Translations under genes and position numbers: made by a program
The notes under the pieces: model-generated
The model's database searches: none
What the model was told of the DNA's origin: nothing
The model's input: the letters and a program-made list of their open reading frames with translations, nothing else
NCBI GenBank assembly: GCA_963813415.1
Contig: CAWEYW010000009.1
Span: 434,001-498,000, forward strand
From: CAIWHR01 sp963813415
GTDB lineage: Bacteria > Pseudomonadota > Gammaproteobacteria > Burkholderiales > Casimicrobiaceae
Length of the DNA stretch: 64,000 bases
Direction of reading: 5' to 3'
Shown here: in pieces, positions 8,492 to 17,080 of the stretch
How the letters are laid out: each line of letters starts with the position of its first letter
Position numbering within the stretch: position 1 is the first letter of the stretch

Positions 8492-8500
8492 TCAACCAAG
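8479..8500. promoter_or_regulatory. Probable TetR operator
   Basis: Inverted repeat: left arm CTTGATTGA, spacer TCAT, right arm TCAACCAAG. The 9-bp arms differ at one position. It spans the start codon of the TetR gene (ATG complement at 8489-8491), a common place for autoregulatory TetR operators. Confidence 0.55.
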
Positions 8501-8772
8501 ATATGCCTCCGGGCTTAGCGTGTCAAACCCGGCGCCCGGTACCTCGCCGGCGAAGCAGGGGGTGACGTGCTTGCGTGCTGGCTCCGGCCGGAAGTCTCAT
8601 GCCGGCCAGGCACCCTGCCGCACGAGCACGCTGGTACTCTAGATGCAGCCATACCGGTGCTGCGGAACCGTGTACAAGGTGAGCTTCCATGCCGATGTCC
8701 GCCATCAGCGTGGCCTGACGCGCACGCGCCGAAATTCCGGCGAGGCTGGTCTGCGACGAAAGGAACGTGATC

Positions 8773-9330
8773 ATGTTCGACAAGGACGAATTCATCCAGG
8801 AGTGCATCAAGTCAATTGCCGAGGGTCCGGAGGCGATTCGCGAAGTCGTGAAAAGGGTGGTTTCGAATGGCGCGACGGTAATGTCCGCGCTCGGGGAACC
8901 GGAACATGCGGGCATCACGCCGATCTACCGATCACCCGACTTGACGATCATTAACTTCGTCTGGGCACCATGCATGAGTCTCATGCCACACAACCACCAG
9001 ATGTTTTCGGTGGTCGGCATCTATTCCGGCAGAGAGGACAATATCTTCTGGCGCAGGACAGAAACGACGATCGAGGCCGCGGGAGCCAGATCGCTCGGCG
9101 TCGGCGACGTCGCCACGCTTGGCCGCGATGTGATCCATTCGGTACTGAATCCGATCGGCAAGATGACCTGTGCGCTGCATGTTTATGGTGGTGACTTCTT
9201 TGCTCCAAACGAGCCTCGGAGCGAATGGAATCACGAAACGTTGATCGAACGGCCATGGGACATCGTCGAGATCAAATCGCTCTTTCAAGCGGCCGAAGCG
9301 CGATTCAACGCAACGAGAGCGTCGCGTTAG
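8773..9330 (+). CDS. Cysteine-dioxygenase-like cupin
   Basis: A 185-aa protein of the cupin superfamily. The iron-binding triad of thiol dioxygenases can be seen: H-x-H in MPHNHQMFSVVGIYSGRE and a later His in GRDVIHSVLN. The overall layout matches the PCO/ADO/CDO family of predicted metal-dependent cysteine or thiol dioxygenases. The start at ATG 8773 has AGGA 8 nt upstream; a GTG at 8767 is in frame but lies too close to the ribosome site. It would oxidise a small thiol to a sulfinic acid in the cytoplasm (family knowledge). A large ATPase-type regulator follows 79 nt downstream on the same strand and may be co-transcribed. Confidence 0.75.
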   Translation: MFDKDEFIQECIKSIAEGPEAIREVVKRVVSNGATVMSALGEPEHAGITPIYRSPDLTIINFVWAPCMSLMPHNHQMFSVVGIYSGREDNIFWRRTETTIEAAGARSLGVGDVATLGRDVIHSVLNPIGKMTCALHVYGGDFFAPNEPRSEWNHETLIERPWDIVEIKSLFQAAEARFNATRASR

Positions 9331-9409
9331 ACAGTCCGTTCTGAGGGACGGACTTACCGCTGCGCGGTTTCCGCCGAAATGACGACGACCAGCCATTACG
9401 AAAGTCACA

Positions 9410-11995
9410 ATGCAGGAAGTCGTGCCCCTCGCCATAGATTGCCCCGCGTGCCGCTTCGGTCGCTTTGAGCTGCAGCCCGCGCAACGACGTTTGCTCGCGG
9501 ACGGGCATCCCGTTCCGCTGGGCTCGCGTGCCTTCGACATGCTGGTCGTTCTCGTTGCCCGTGCCGGGAAGCTTGTAACCAAGCACGACCTGCTGACGCT
9601 GGTGTGGTCCGGACTCGTGGTGGAGGAGAACAACCTTCAGGTACAGGCATCCACGTTGCGCAAGCTGCTGGGGCCGAATGCGCTGCTCACGATTCCGGGG
9701 CGGGGTTACCGCTTCGGGCTGCCGGTGGTGCGCGCCGACGCCAGCGTGGCTGGCGACGCGCAGGAGGGCACCTTGGCTCCGCCGAAAGCAGCGGCCGCCG
9801 CGCCCGTGCGCGCGCCCACCAACCTGCCGCCACGAATCGCCAGACTGTATGGCCGCGCGCACGATGTTGCCGCCGTCATGGACCTCCTTATGCGGCATGC
9901 AGTCGTCACTGTCGTTGGGGCCGGCGGCATTGGCAAGACCCGGCTTGCACAGGCAGTGGCGGCGCAAGTCGCCGCCGAATCGGCGGCCGAAGTGCCCGAC
10001 GGGGTCTGGTGGGTGGAACTCGCGCCACTCACCGACGGGGCGCTCGTCGCGTCGGCCATCGCTCGTGTGCTCGGCACCCAATTGGCGACCGATCGCGCGC
10101 CCGTCGCGACGCTTGCCGCCGTGCTCGCGTCGCAGCGGGCCTTGCTGGTTCTCGACAACTGCGAACACCTCATTGACGCGGTCGCCCCGTTCGTCGAAAC
10201 CGTCAGTGCGACGGCACCGGGCGTGCGCATCCTCATCACCAGCCAGGAGACGCTGAAGACCGCCGATGAGGGCGTGTATCGCGTCGGGGCGCTCGCGGTC
10301 CCCGCCGATCCCATGGGCGCCGACGCGCCGGAGGCCGGTGCCGTGGCCTTGTTCGTTGCCCGCGCCCAAGGGGTCGATCCGCGCTTTGTCCTGACGCCGG
10401 CCAATGCGCCCGCAGTCGTCGAGATCTGCCGCCGACTGGATGGTATCCCGCTCGCCATCGAACTCGCCGCAGCGCGCCTCCCCCTGCTGGGGGTCGAAGG
10501 GTTGCGCACGCGCCTCGACGAACGCTTCAACGTGCTCACCGCTGGCGCGCGCGTCGTGCTGCGCCGGCATCAGACACTGCGCGCCACGCTGGAGTGGAGC
10601 TACAGCCTGCTCACCACCGAAGAGCAGACGGTGTTGCGGCGGCTGGGAGTGTTCGCCGGCAGCTTCACCCTGGAGGCCGCGCAGCATGTCATCCAGGACG
10701 AGCGGATCGACGCGTGGGCCGCGCTCGATCATCTCGGAGCACTGGTGGACAAGTCTCTGGTGCTAGCCGAAGGTGAGCTCGTGCCGCGCTACCGTCTGCT
10801 CGAGACCACCCGGGCCTATGCGCTCGAACGGCTTGGCGAAGCACACGAAACGGAAGCCATGCTGCGGCGGCACGCCGACGCGCTCCGGCAGGTGCTGGCG
10901 ACTTTCGAAAGCGACGATCTGCTCACGGACCTCGCGCGTTTAGCCCACAACGCCGCGGCGGCCGAGCTCGACAACCTGCGCGCGGCGCTTAGCTGGGTTG
11001 CCTCTGCCGACGGCGAGGGCGAACGTGCCCTCGCGCTGGCCGGCAACTCGCTGCGCGTATGGATCGCCACGGTACAGTTGCGCGAAGGCATGGATCGTTG
11101 CCTGGCATTGCGCGATCGCATTGACACGACGGTTGCTCCGGCGGTGTCCGCGCGGTTCTGGCTGACTGTCGCACAGCTCGGCCTGTATTCGACGCGGCGC
11201 GAAGCCTACGATGCCGCGACCCTCGCCGCCGACCTGTACCGGCAGCTTGGCGACGAGCGGCGTCTATTCACAGCGCTCATCGCACGCGCGGTGCAAGGCA
11301 TCCGCTTTGGCACCATCGCAGAAATGAAAGAGGCCATTGCCGAAGCCGAGGCCCTTGCCCGCCCGGAGTGGCCGGCGCGGGAGCGGGCCAGCCTGGAATT
11401 CGCCCGCACCCGCCTGTTCGCCCGTCAAGGGCATTGGGCAGACGCGCTAGCCGCGGCGCGACGCCAAGTCATCATCAGCGAAGCGGGGGGCAGCGAATTG
11501 GGCAGGCATTACGCGATGTCCAATGTCGTGGCCGCGGAGATCGCGCTTGGGCAGACCGAGGTTGCGCTCGCCCATGCGCAGGCGTCCATCGCGCGGCTTG
11601 ATGCCATCGGCGGCGGCGCCGGAGCGGGGCACTTGTGGATCGGCGTGCTGAACGCCAAGGTCTTGCTCGGCGACGTCGAGGCCGCACTTGCCGCCGGTCG
11701 CACCGCCTACGCGCTGCTCCTGCGCGAAGGCGATGAGTTGCGCGTCCTCGTCCCTCTCGCTCTATGTGCCGCCATGCAGGGCCGGCTCGCAGACGCGGTT
11801 CGCATCCTCGGATTCGCAGAATCGACCCGGGCGCGCGATGGGGCTCAGCCGGAAGTGTACTGGTCGAGCGTGAAGGATCGCCTCCACACGCTGGTCAGCG
11901 CGGGTTTCGACCTTGAGGAGCAGGCGCGGCTGCGAGCGGAGGGCGCGGCGCTGCCGGACGTCGTAGCGTGGCGCCTCGCACTCGGTACGCCGTGA
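9410..11995 (+). CDS. Winged-helix regulator with AAA/NB-ARC-type ATPase and TPR-like C-terminus
   Basis: An 861-aa protein. Residues about 12-105 form an OmpR/PhoB-type winged helix (FGRFELQPAQRRLLADG, then TIPGRGYRFGLPV). An NTPase follows, with Walker A GAGGIGKTRLA and Walker B-like ALLVLDNCEHL, then the GIPLAIELAAARL segment typical of STAND ATPases. The last 350 residues are Ala-rich helical repeats, probably TPR-like. This is the architecture of the widespread proteobacterial 'ATP-binding/winged-helix' STAND regulators, whose ligands are mostly unknown. Without a target palindrome I cannot say what it controls; the upstream cupin gene is the closest candidate. Confidence 0.85.
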   Translation: MQEVVPLAIDCPACRFGRFELQPAQRRLLADGHPVPLGSRAFDMLVVLVARAGKLVTKHDLLTLVWSGLVVEENNLQVQASTLRKLLGPNALLTIPGRGYRFGLPVVRADASVAGDAQEGTLAPPKAAAAAPVRAPTNLPPRIARLYGRAHDVAAVMDLLMRHAVVTVVGAGGIGKTRLAQAVAAQVAAESAAEVPDGVWWVELAPLTDGALVASAIARVLGTQLATDRAPVATLAAVLASQRALLVLDNCEHLIDAVAPFVETVSATAPGVRILITSQETLKTADEGVYRVGALAVPADPMGADAPEAGAVALFVARAQGVDPRFVLTPANAPAVVEICRRLDGIPLAIELAAARLPLLGVEGLRTRLDERFNVLTAGARVVLRRHQTLRATLEWSYSLLTTEEQTVLRRLGVFAGSFTLEAAQHVIQDERIDAWAALDHLGALVDKSLVLAEGELVPRYRLLETTRAYALERLGEAHETEAMLRRHADALRQVLATFESDDLLTDLARLAHNAAAAELDNLRAALSWVASADGEGERALALAGNSLRVWIATVQLREGMDRCLALRDRIDTTVAPAVSARFWLTVAQLGLYSTRREAYDAATLAADLYRQLGDERRLFTALIARAVQGIRFGTIAEMKEAIAEAEALARPEWPARERASLEFARTRLFARQGHWADALAAARRQVIISEAGGSELGRHYAMSNVVAAEIALGQTEVALAHAQASIARLDAIGGGAGAGHLWIGVLNAKVLLGDVEAALAAGRTAYALLLREGDELRVLVPLALCAAMQGRLADAVRILGFAESTRARDGAQPEVYWSSVKDRLHTLVSAGFDLEEQARLRAEGAALPDVVAWRLALGTP

Positions 11996-12111
11996 ATCAG
12001 CGGGTCCATCGTCCCAGCGCGGATGGCGGCTGCTTGCTTGCTGCGAGGCATGACGCCACATGAAACAAGCGCCGCCGAAGCGGGGCCGATGTTGAGGCGG
12101 TATCGGGAGTG

Positions 12112-12175
12112 CTTGCGGCGCGGGAAACCGAGTCCCACGAGGCCAATGCCGAACAACGCAACGTGGCGGCTTTGG
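12112..12175 (-). pseudogene. Possible PEP-CTERM sorting-signal remnant
   Basis: On the minus strand the peptide ALFGIGLVGLGFPRRK is an almost ideal exosortase (PEP-CTERM) C-terminal hydrophobic helix plus basic tail. Upstream, restoring two single-base losses would give a P-x-P-A-T-L-A motif that runs straight into it. No long frame leads into the motif. I read it as the tail of a decayed PEP-CTERM protein; a chance match is possible. Confidence 0.35.
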
Positions 12176-12378
12176 TAACGCCCTGCGCACAGGCCAAACT
12201 GGCTGATGCCAGCAGGCATCCCGCACGCGGTCCAACCGGTCGGCGTTTCAAGATGCTGCTGGTGATGATTCGCGACGCGAAGGCCACGTAGCGCTCGAGT
12301 TGTCGCATCACCCTCGGCGACGTAGCCTGTCAGCGCGGCGGGGCGAATCTGCTGGACGAGGCTCCGCCATGCGCTTTC

Positions 12379-12672
12379 TTACGAGCGGCGGTGGGTGGAC
12401 ATCGGTTCGTGCCCTGGTTCGCGACGCGATGGAGTGGCACCGGGCCGCTCCCGCTTTTGCGCGGCGAGCTGAGTGGTTCGGCGCTGGCGAGAGACGAGGC
12501 TTTTTAGGATGATGCGAGCGACTGAGGTGATAGCCACCGCGTGGTGCGGCATGGCCACTGAAACCGACTCTCCATTGGCCGTCACGGTCAGTACACCATC
12601 GAGCATGTGGAATCTCCCCGAATGGTTTGTTCCGCCCGCGTTCACACTGATCCTGCCGACAATCGGTTGCAT
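12379..12672 (-). CDS. Hypothetical small protein (weak)
   Basis: A 97-aa frame starting MQPIVGRISVNAGGTNHSG. Its first half has the alternating hydrophobic pattern of beta strands (FHMLDGVLTVTANGESVSVA); its last 30 residues are Arg-rich and look like read-through of non-coding sequence. An earlier in-frame ATG lies at 12690. It follows the frameshifted fragment 12696-13010 directly. No family is recognised; it may be part of the same decayed locus. Confidence 0.3.
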   Translation of the reverse strand: MQPIVGRISVNAGGTNHSGRFHMLDGVLTVTANGESVSVAMPHHAVAITSVARIILKSLVSRQRRTTQLAAQKRERPGATPSRREPGHEPMSTHRRS

Positions 12673-12695
12673 ATCAACGCCCCAAGTCATGAGTG

Positions 12696-13010
12696 CTAGG
12701 CCGCGCTTTCGTGGCGTCGAAGGGTCACCACGCTGGAGATTGCCGGGGACACCTGGACGGTTAGCTCCTTGCTCTGCTCGCGCCTGATTCTGGCGAAGGT
12801 CTTGCGAATGTCAGTGTCAGGACTTTTCACGTACCGGAACGATGGGTCCAAGACTGATTTCACGCAGAGCTCCCTGTGGTGTAGTGCACGCCTCCAATGG
12901 CTTGCTCACGTAGGTGCTTGTCGCAAAGCCTGTGCCGGACAGCTGGATGCTCAACGAGCCCAACGACTTACCCGCGAGCGATGACCGGAGGGTACTCAGC
13001 GTGTCAAGAG
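12696..13010 (-). pseudogene. Frameshifted gene remnant, unknown
   Basis: Two adjoining minus-strand frames read as continuous protein if one base is adjusted at the AAAA run near 12823. The first (to a stop at 12817) contains SLSIQLSGTGFATSTYVSKP and LREISLGPIVPV. The second continues SPDTDIRKTFARIRREQSK and ends at 12696. No ATG opens the first frame. This looks like the 3' part of a broken gene. I do not recognise the family. Confidence 0.35.
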
Positions 13011-13160
13011 TGCTGACACATCGCTATCAACGTGTACCGAGTAACTCGTGTGCCACAGTGCGGTGTCAGACCATCGTCCAAGGGGCCAGAAGAGTACGAG
13101 CAGCGACGACGGAGCAAGCTTGAGTCCAATAGGTTCCAGCAACGTGCCGACGGCCAACGC

Positions 13161-15227
13161 ATGAGCCCTGAGCAGAGGCGACTGACGTATGCGCTGCTGC
13201 TCTCGCTGCTGATCCACACGTCGCTGTTGAGCCTGACCTTCGGCGGCCAGGGAGGTTGGCTTCCAGCCTTTGCCTTCCCGTGGCAGGATCGACGGATCGA
13301 GGCACCCTATCTACGCGTCGTTGTCGTTCCAACGCAGGCCGCAGCCGCTGAGCCCGCCGTCACGCCGGTCGCGGAGCCGTTGAAACAGGCACGGGTCGAG
13401 CAGCCTGTTTCCAGCGGGCCGGTGCTGACGCCATCCGTGCCCGGTACGCCGATCCCGCAGCGGACTGCAACAGCGATCATCCCGGAGGCCAATCCCCGGA
13501 CAGACGTCGCGACCGGTGCGGCCCCTGCGCCAATGCCTTTGCGTTCCGATCGGCCCGGTGACACGGCGCTCGCGCCAATCGCGCCAATCGCGCCAATCGC
13601 GCCAATCGCACCAATCGCGCCAATCGCGCCAATCGCGCCAATCGCACCAATCGCACCAATCGCGCCAATCGCACCAATCGCGCCAATCGCACCAATCGCG
13701 CCGATCGCGCCGATCGCGCCGATCGCGCCGATCGCGCCAATCTCCGCGCCGGCCGTGATCGCCTTGGAGCGAACCGACCAAGCCACGTGGGTCGTGCCCG
13801 TCACTCCAGCGCCGCCAACGCCCGCGATCGCGGCAACTCCAAGCTCCTCGACTTCGGAGCAGGAGGGGCAACCGCAGGCGGAGCAGCTGGAGGCCACGCG
13901 GCAGGCGCAAGCCCTGCAAGAAGCGGCACGACAGGAGGCCGCACTACTAGAAGCCGCAAAGGTCGAAGCCGCAAAGGTCGAAGCCGCGAAGGTCGAAGCC
14001 GCAAGGATCGAAGCCGCAAAGGTCGAGGCGGCAAAGGTCGAAGCCGCAAGGATCGAGGCCGCAAAGATCGAAGCCGCAAAGATCGAAGCCGCAAAGATCG
14101 AAGCCGCAAAGGTCGAGGCGGCGAAGGTCGAAGCCGCAAAGGTCGAGGCCGCCACCAAGGTCGAGGCCGCCAAGGTCGAGGCGGCGAAGGTCGAAGCCGC
14201 GAAGGTCGAGGCCGCAAAGATCGAAGCTGCACAGGTCGAAGCCGCGAAGGTCGAGGCCGCACAGGTCGAGGCCGCGAAGATCGAAACCGCGAAGGTCGAA
14301 GCCGCGAAGGTCGAGGCCGCAAAGATCGAGGCCGCAAGGATTGAGGCGGCAAAGGTCGAAGCTGCGAAGATCGAAGCTGCGAAGGTCGAAGCCGCACGGA
14401 TTGAGGCGGCAAAGATCGAAGCCGCGAAGGTCGAAGCCGCGAAGGTCGAAGCCGCGAAGGTCGAAGCCGCGAAGGTCGAAGCCGCGAAGGTCGAGGCCGC
14501 GAAGATCGAAGCTGCGAAGGTCGAAGCCGCACGGATTGAGGCGGCAAAGATCGAAGCCGCCAAGGTCGAGGCCGCGAAGATCGAAGCCGCCAAGATCGAA
14601 GCCGCCAAGGTCGAAGCCGCCAAGGTCGAAGCCGCCAAGGTCGAAGCCGCCAAGGTCGAAGCCGCCAAGGTCGAAGCCGCCAAGGTCGAGGCCGCCAAGG
14701 TCGAAGCCGCCAAGGTCGAAGCCGCCAAGGTCGAGGCCGCACGCGTCGAAGCTATGCAAGCGGCGGCCGCAAGACGGGAAGCGGCGCTTCGGGCGATAGG
14801 ACGACAGCTGGACGAGGAGGCCGCGCGGCGTGAAGCTGCAACGGCTTCAGCGCGACTGTTACCCTCAGCGAGCAGCGCACGCCGATACTGGCTCTTCGGT
14901 CGCACGGACCCCAACGCCGAACTCATCCAGTACGTGGAAGCCTGGAGCCGGAAGATCGAGTTGAACATGACGTTCGACATGGTCCGCGAAGCGGCGAAGC
15001 AGCCTCACACGGACCCACTCGTAACGGTGGCCCTTCGCAGCGATGGCTCGGTGGAATCGGTGACGTTCGTAAAATCCAGCGGCGTGGCGGCCATCGACGA
15101 AGCGATACGACGCGTCGTGGACAGCCAGAGGCCTTACCAGGCATTCCCGCCGGGCCTGGCTCGCGAGTTCGACGTGATCATGATCCGCCGAACGTGGCGC
15201 TTCGACATCGCGATCCGGCTGTACTGA
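13161..15227 (+). CDS. TonB/TolA-like energy-transducer protein with giant repeats
   Basis: About 688 aa, start MSPEQRRLTYALLLSLLIH (in-frame upstream codons to 13032 are non-protein-like). The N-terminal membrane helix contains S-x3-H (SLLIH), the motif through which TonB and TolA contact ExbB/TolQ. After a Pro-rich linker come 19 API tripeptides, then about 53 VEAAK-type pentapeptides (residues about 264-531) predicted to form one very long charged helix, as in TolA domain II. The C-terminal 95 residues (VTVALRSDGSVESVTFVKSS, then AIDEAIRRVV) are a TonB C-terminal fold. It should span the periplasm. No exbB/exbD or tolQ/R is adjacent. The protein is a mixed TonB/TolA type; which system it serves cannot be told. 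Confidence 0.85.
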   Translation: MSPEQRRLTYALLLSLLIHTSLLSLTFGGQGGWLPAFAFPWQDRRIEAPYLRVVVVPTQAAAAEPAVTPVAEPLKQARVEQPVSSGPVLTPSVPGTPIPQRTATAIIPEANPRTDVATGAAPAPMPLRSDRPGDTALAPIAPIAPIAPIAPIAPIAPIAPIAPIAPIAPIAPIAPIAPIAPIAPIAPIAPIAPISAPAVIALERTDQATWVVPVTPAPPTPAIAATPSSSTSEQEGQPQAEQLEATRQAQALQEAARQEAALLEAAKVEAAKVEAAKVEAARIEAAKVEAAKVEAARIEAAKIEAAKIEAAKIEAAKVEAAKVEAAKVEAATKVEAAKVEAAKVEAAKVEAAKIEAAQVEAAKVEAAQVEAAKIETAKVEAAKVEAAKIEAARIEAAKVEAAKIEAAKVEAARIEAAKIEAAKVEAAKVEAAKVEAAKVEAAKVEAAKIEAAKVEAARIEAAKIEAAKVEAAKIEAAKIEAAKVEAAKVEAAKVEAAKVEAAKVEAAKVEAAKVEAAKVEAAKVEAARVEAMQAAAARREAALRAIGRQLDEEAARREAATASARLLPSASSARRYWLFGRTDPNAELIQYVEAWSRKIELNMTFDMVREAAKQPHTDPLVTVALRSDGSVESVTFVKSSGVAAIDEAIRRVVDSQRPYQAFPPGLAREFDVIMIRRTWRFDIAIRLY
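13572..13742 (+). repeat. 19 tandem 9-bp repeats encoding API
   Basis: 171 bp made of 19 copies of GCGCCAATC with only synonymous variation (GCA for GCG, CCG for CCA). They encode (Ala-Pro-Ile)19 in the periplasmic linker of the TonB/TolA-like protein. The unit is a multiple of 3, so copy-number change keeps the frame. Confidence 0.95.
13950..14753 (+). repeat. About 53 tandem 15-bp repeats encoding (V/I)EAA(K/R/Q)
   Basis: 804 bp of 15-bp units close to AAGGTCGAAGCCGCG. Each unit encodes (Val/Ile)-Glu-Ala-Ala-(Lys/Arg/Gln). One unit carries an extra codon (VEAATK near 14150) and one has Thr for Ala (IETAK). The 3' third is the most uniform, as if amplified recently. Because the unit length is divisible by three, several other frames are open across the array. 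Confidence 0.95.
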
Positions 15228-15642
15228 TGGGAGAGTGACAGGCGTCGGACGATTCTCGACGCGGTGGCGTGGGTGCCCAACCTGCCCGCAAGTTGGACCA
15301 CCATCATCATCAATGACCGCTGCACTGGACAGGTGCTTTGGGTCGTCCACGAACCGGCGGCGATCCAGGCCGAGTTCGGTCAAAAGCGGACATGGCATCC
15401 ATCCGTGGAAACGCCATGCTCCATGGCGCCACCACGGGTGCATCATAAGGGGGCTGTGCCGCGCCAAGGCACGGCGGACCCGCGCGTGTACCGCCCTGGC
15501 CTGGGTCTCGCCGCTGGCGTCTGCAGCGTGCCCGGCTAGGTCCGGAAGCAGAGTGTCGGGCTGGCTCGACGCTCACCGGCCCGCCCTGCGACTGTTCGTT
15601 CGCGCCGGCATCCGACGCCGGCACCCACCGGAGGAGCTGACC
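15228..15642. other. 415-nt intergenic stretch, nothing supported
   Basis: Between the TonB-like and SBP56 genes. A frame is open through it, but the translation is not protein-like. I see no clear palindrome or terminator. Confidence 0.5.
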
Positions 15643-17049
15643 ATGTTGGAAACCTTCCGTCCCGATCCAACCTTCCACCCCTCGCCGCGCTTGGCGATGC
15701 AGGCCCCCGCCGAACGCATTGCCTACACCGCGCTGCTCTCGCCCGACGCCTCCCGCCCTGATGCACTGGCGGTGGTCGACGTCGATCCAGAGTCGAAGAG
15801 CTACGGCTCGGTTCTTTATCGCCTGGACATGCCCAACTGCGGCGACGAGTTCCACCACTTCGGCTGGAACGCGTGCTCATCGGCCTTGTCGCCGCTATCC
15901 GCCCATGCCTTCTTGCAGCGTCGCTACCTCATCATCCCTGGCATCCGGTCGTCGCGAATCTACGTCGTCGATACCCAGCCCGACCCGGTCAGGCCGGCGA
16001 TCGCCAAGATCATCGAGCCCGATGAGGTGCTGCGCAAGACCGGCTATTCACGCCTCCATACGGTCCATTGCGGTCCCGAGGGAATCTACATCAGCACCTT
16101 GGGCGGCGCCGGGGCCGACGGCACGCAAGGCGTTCCGGGCGTGTTCATCATGGACTGCGAGACCTTCGAGATCCGCGGGCGGTGGGAGATCGACCGCGGT
16201 CCGCAGAAGCTGCACTACGACTTCTGGTGGAATCTGCCGCGCGATTACATGGTGTCCAGCGAATGGGGCCTGCCGCCGCAGTTCGAGAACGGCATCGTCG
16301 CGGAAGATTTGCTCGCCAACAAGTACGGTCACGCGATCCATTTCTGGGACCTGCGCGGACGCAAGCACGTGCAGACCATCGACCTCGGCGCCAACCACCA
16401 GATGGCGCTCGAAATCCGCCCTGCACACGATCCAGCGCGGGAGTACGGCTTCCTTGGTGTCGTGGTCGACACGACCAACCTGGAAGGGTCGATCTGGACC
16501 TGGTATCGCGAGGGCGGGCAGTTCCATGCGAAGAAGACGGCGGTGATCCCGCCGGAGCCGGCCGATGCCTCGGTGCTGCCGCCGTTGCTCAAGGGATTCG
16601 GCGCCGTGCCTCCGTTGATCAGCGACATCGACCTCTCGCTCGACGACCGATTCCTCTATGTTGCGTGTTGGGGGACGGGCGAGTTGAAGCAATACGACGT
16701 GAGCGACCCGTTGGCGCCGAAAGAGTCCGGCAGCGTGCGAATCGGCGGCATTGCGCGGCATGCCAGGCACCCGAACGGCAAGCCATTCGGCGGTGGCCCG
16801 CAGATGACCGAGATCAGCCGAGACGGAAAGCGCGTCTACTTCACCAACTCGCTGTACAGCCGTTGGGATTCGCAGTTCTACCCGGACGGCGTGCCTGGCA
16901 TGCAGGTGATGTGTCGCGTCGGTGCCGACGGCGGCATGGCGCTCGATCCCGACTTCTGCGTCGACTTCGGTCCGGAGTTCGGCGCGCACCAGATCCGCCT
17001 CGAGGGTGGCGACTGCTCGACCGATTCGTTCTGCTATTCATCGGCGTGA
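15643..17049 (+). CDS. Selenium-binding protein 56 family (methanethiol oxidase-like)
   Basis: A 468-aa SBP56/SELENBP1 homologue with a beta-propeller fold. The start ATG 15643 has GGAGGAG at 15630-15636; the longer open frame from 15235 is rejected on that basis. Family landmarks include DEFHHFGWNACSS, RLHTVHCGPEGIYIS, NLPRDYMVSSEWG, HFWDLRGRKHVQTIDLG and the C-terminal GAHQIRLEGGDCSTDSFCY. Bacterial and human members oxidise methanethiol to H2S, formaldehyde and H2O2 and use copper (family knowledge). The Cys in FGWNACSS corresponds to the selenium/sulfur-reactive position. A small membrane protein starts 31 nt downstream on the same strand, probably in one operon. Confidence 0.92.
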   Translation: MLETFRPDPTFHPSPRLAMQAPAERIAYTALLSPDASRPDALAVVDVDPESKSYGSVLYRLDMPNCGDEFHHFGWNACSSALSPLSAHAFLQRRYLIIPGIRSSRIYVVDTQPDPVRPAIAKIIEPDEVLRKTGYSRLHTVHCGPEGIYISTLGGAGADGTQGVPGVFIMDCETFEIRGRWEIDRGPQKLHYDFWWNLPRDYMVSSEWGLPPQFENGIVAEDLLANKYGHAIHFWDLRGRKHVQTIDLGANHQMALEIRPAHDPAREYGFLGVVVDTTNLEGSIWTWYREGGQFHAKKTAVIPPEPADASVLPPLLKGFGAVPPLISDIDLSLDDRFLYVACWGTGELKQYDVSDPLAPKESGSVRIGGIARHARHPNGKPFGGGPQMTEISRDGKRVYFTNSLYSRWDSQFYPDGVPGMQVMCRVGADGGMALDPDFCVDFGPEFGAHQIRLEGGDCSTDSFCYSSA

Positions 17050-17080
17050 AGCGGGCTGGGCAGCTCGGCTGAGGCACGAC

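Larger units (their letters stand above)
11996..13160. other. 1.16-kb stretch of decayed sequence without an intact convincing gene
   Basis: Between the regulator and the TonB-like gene I find two fragments (12112-12175 and 12696-13010, both minus) and one weak short frame (12379-12672, minus). The inverted repeat GTGTCA / TGACAC, with a 7-nt spacer, lies at 13001-13019, about 140 nt upstream of the TonB-like start, and might be regulatory. Confidence 0.5.

Noticed and set aside
13950..14753. Regular repeat array resembling CRISPR
   Set aside because: The 15-bp units are contiguous, lack unique spacers, and encode a continuous protein repeat. No cas gene is present.
13307..14980. 557-codon antisense open frame, and further open frames, across the TonB-like gene
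   Set aside because: They arise because the repeat units (9 and 15 bp) are multiples of three and contain no stop in several frames. The translations are simple repeats with no start context.
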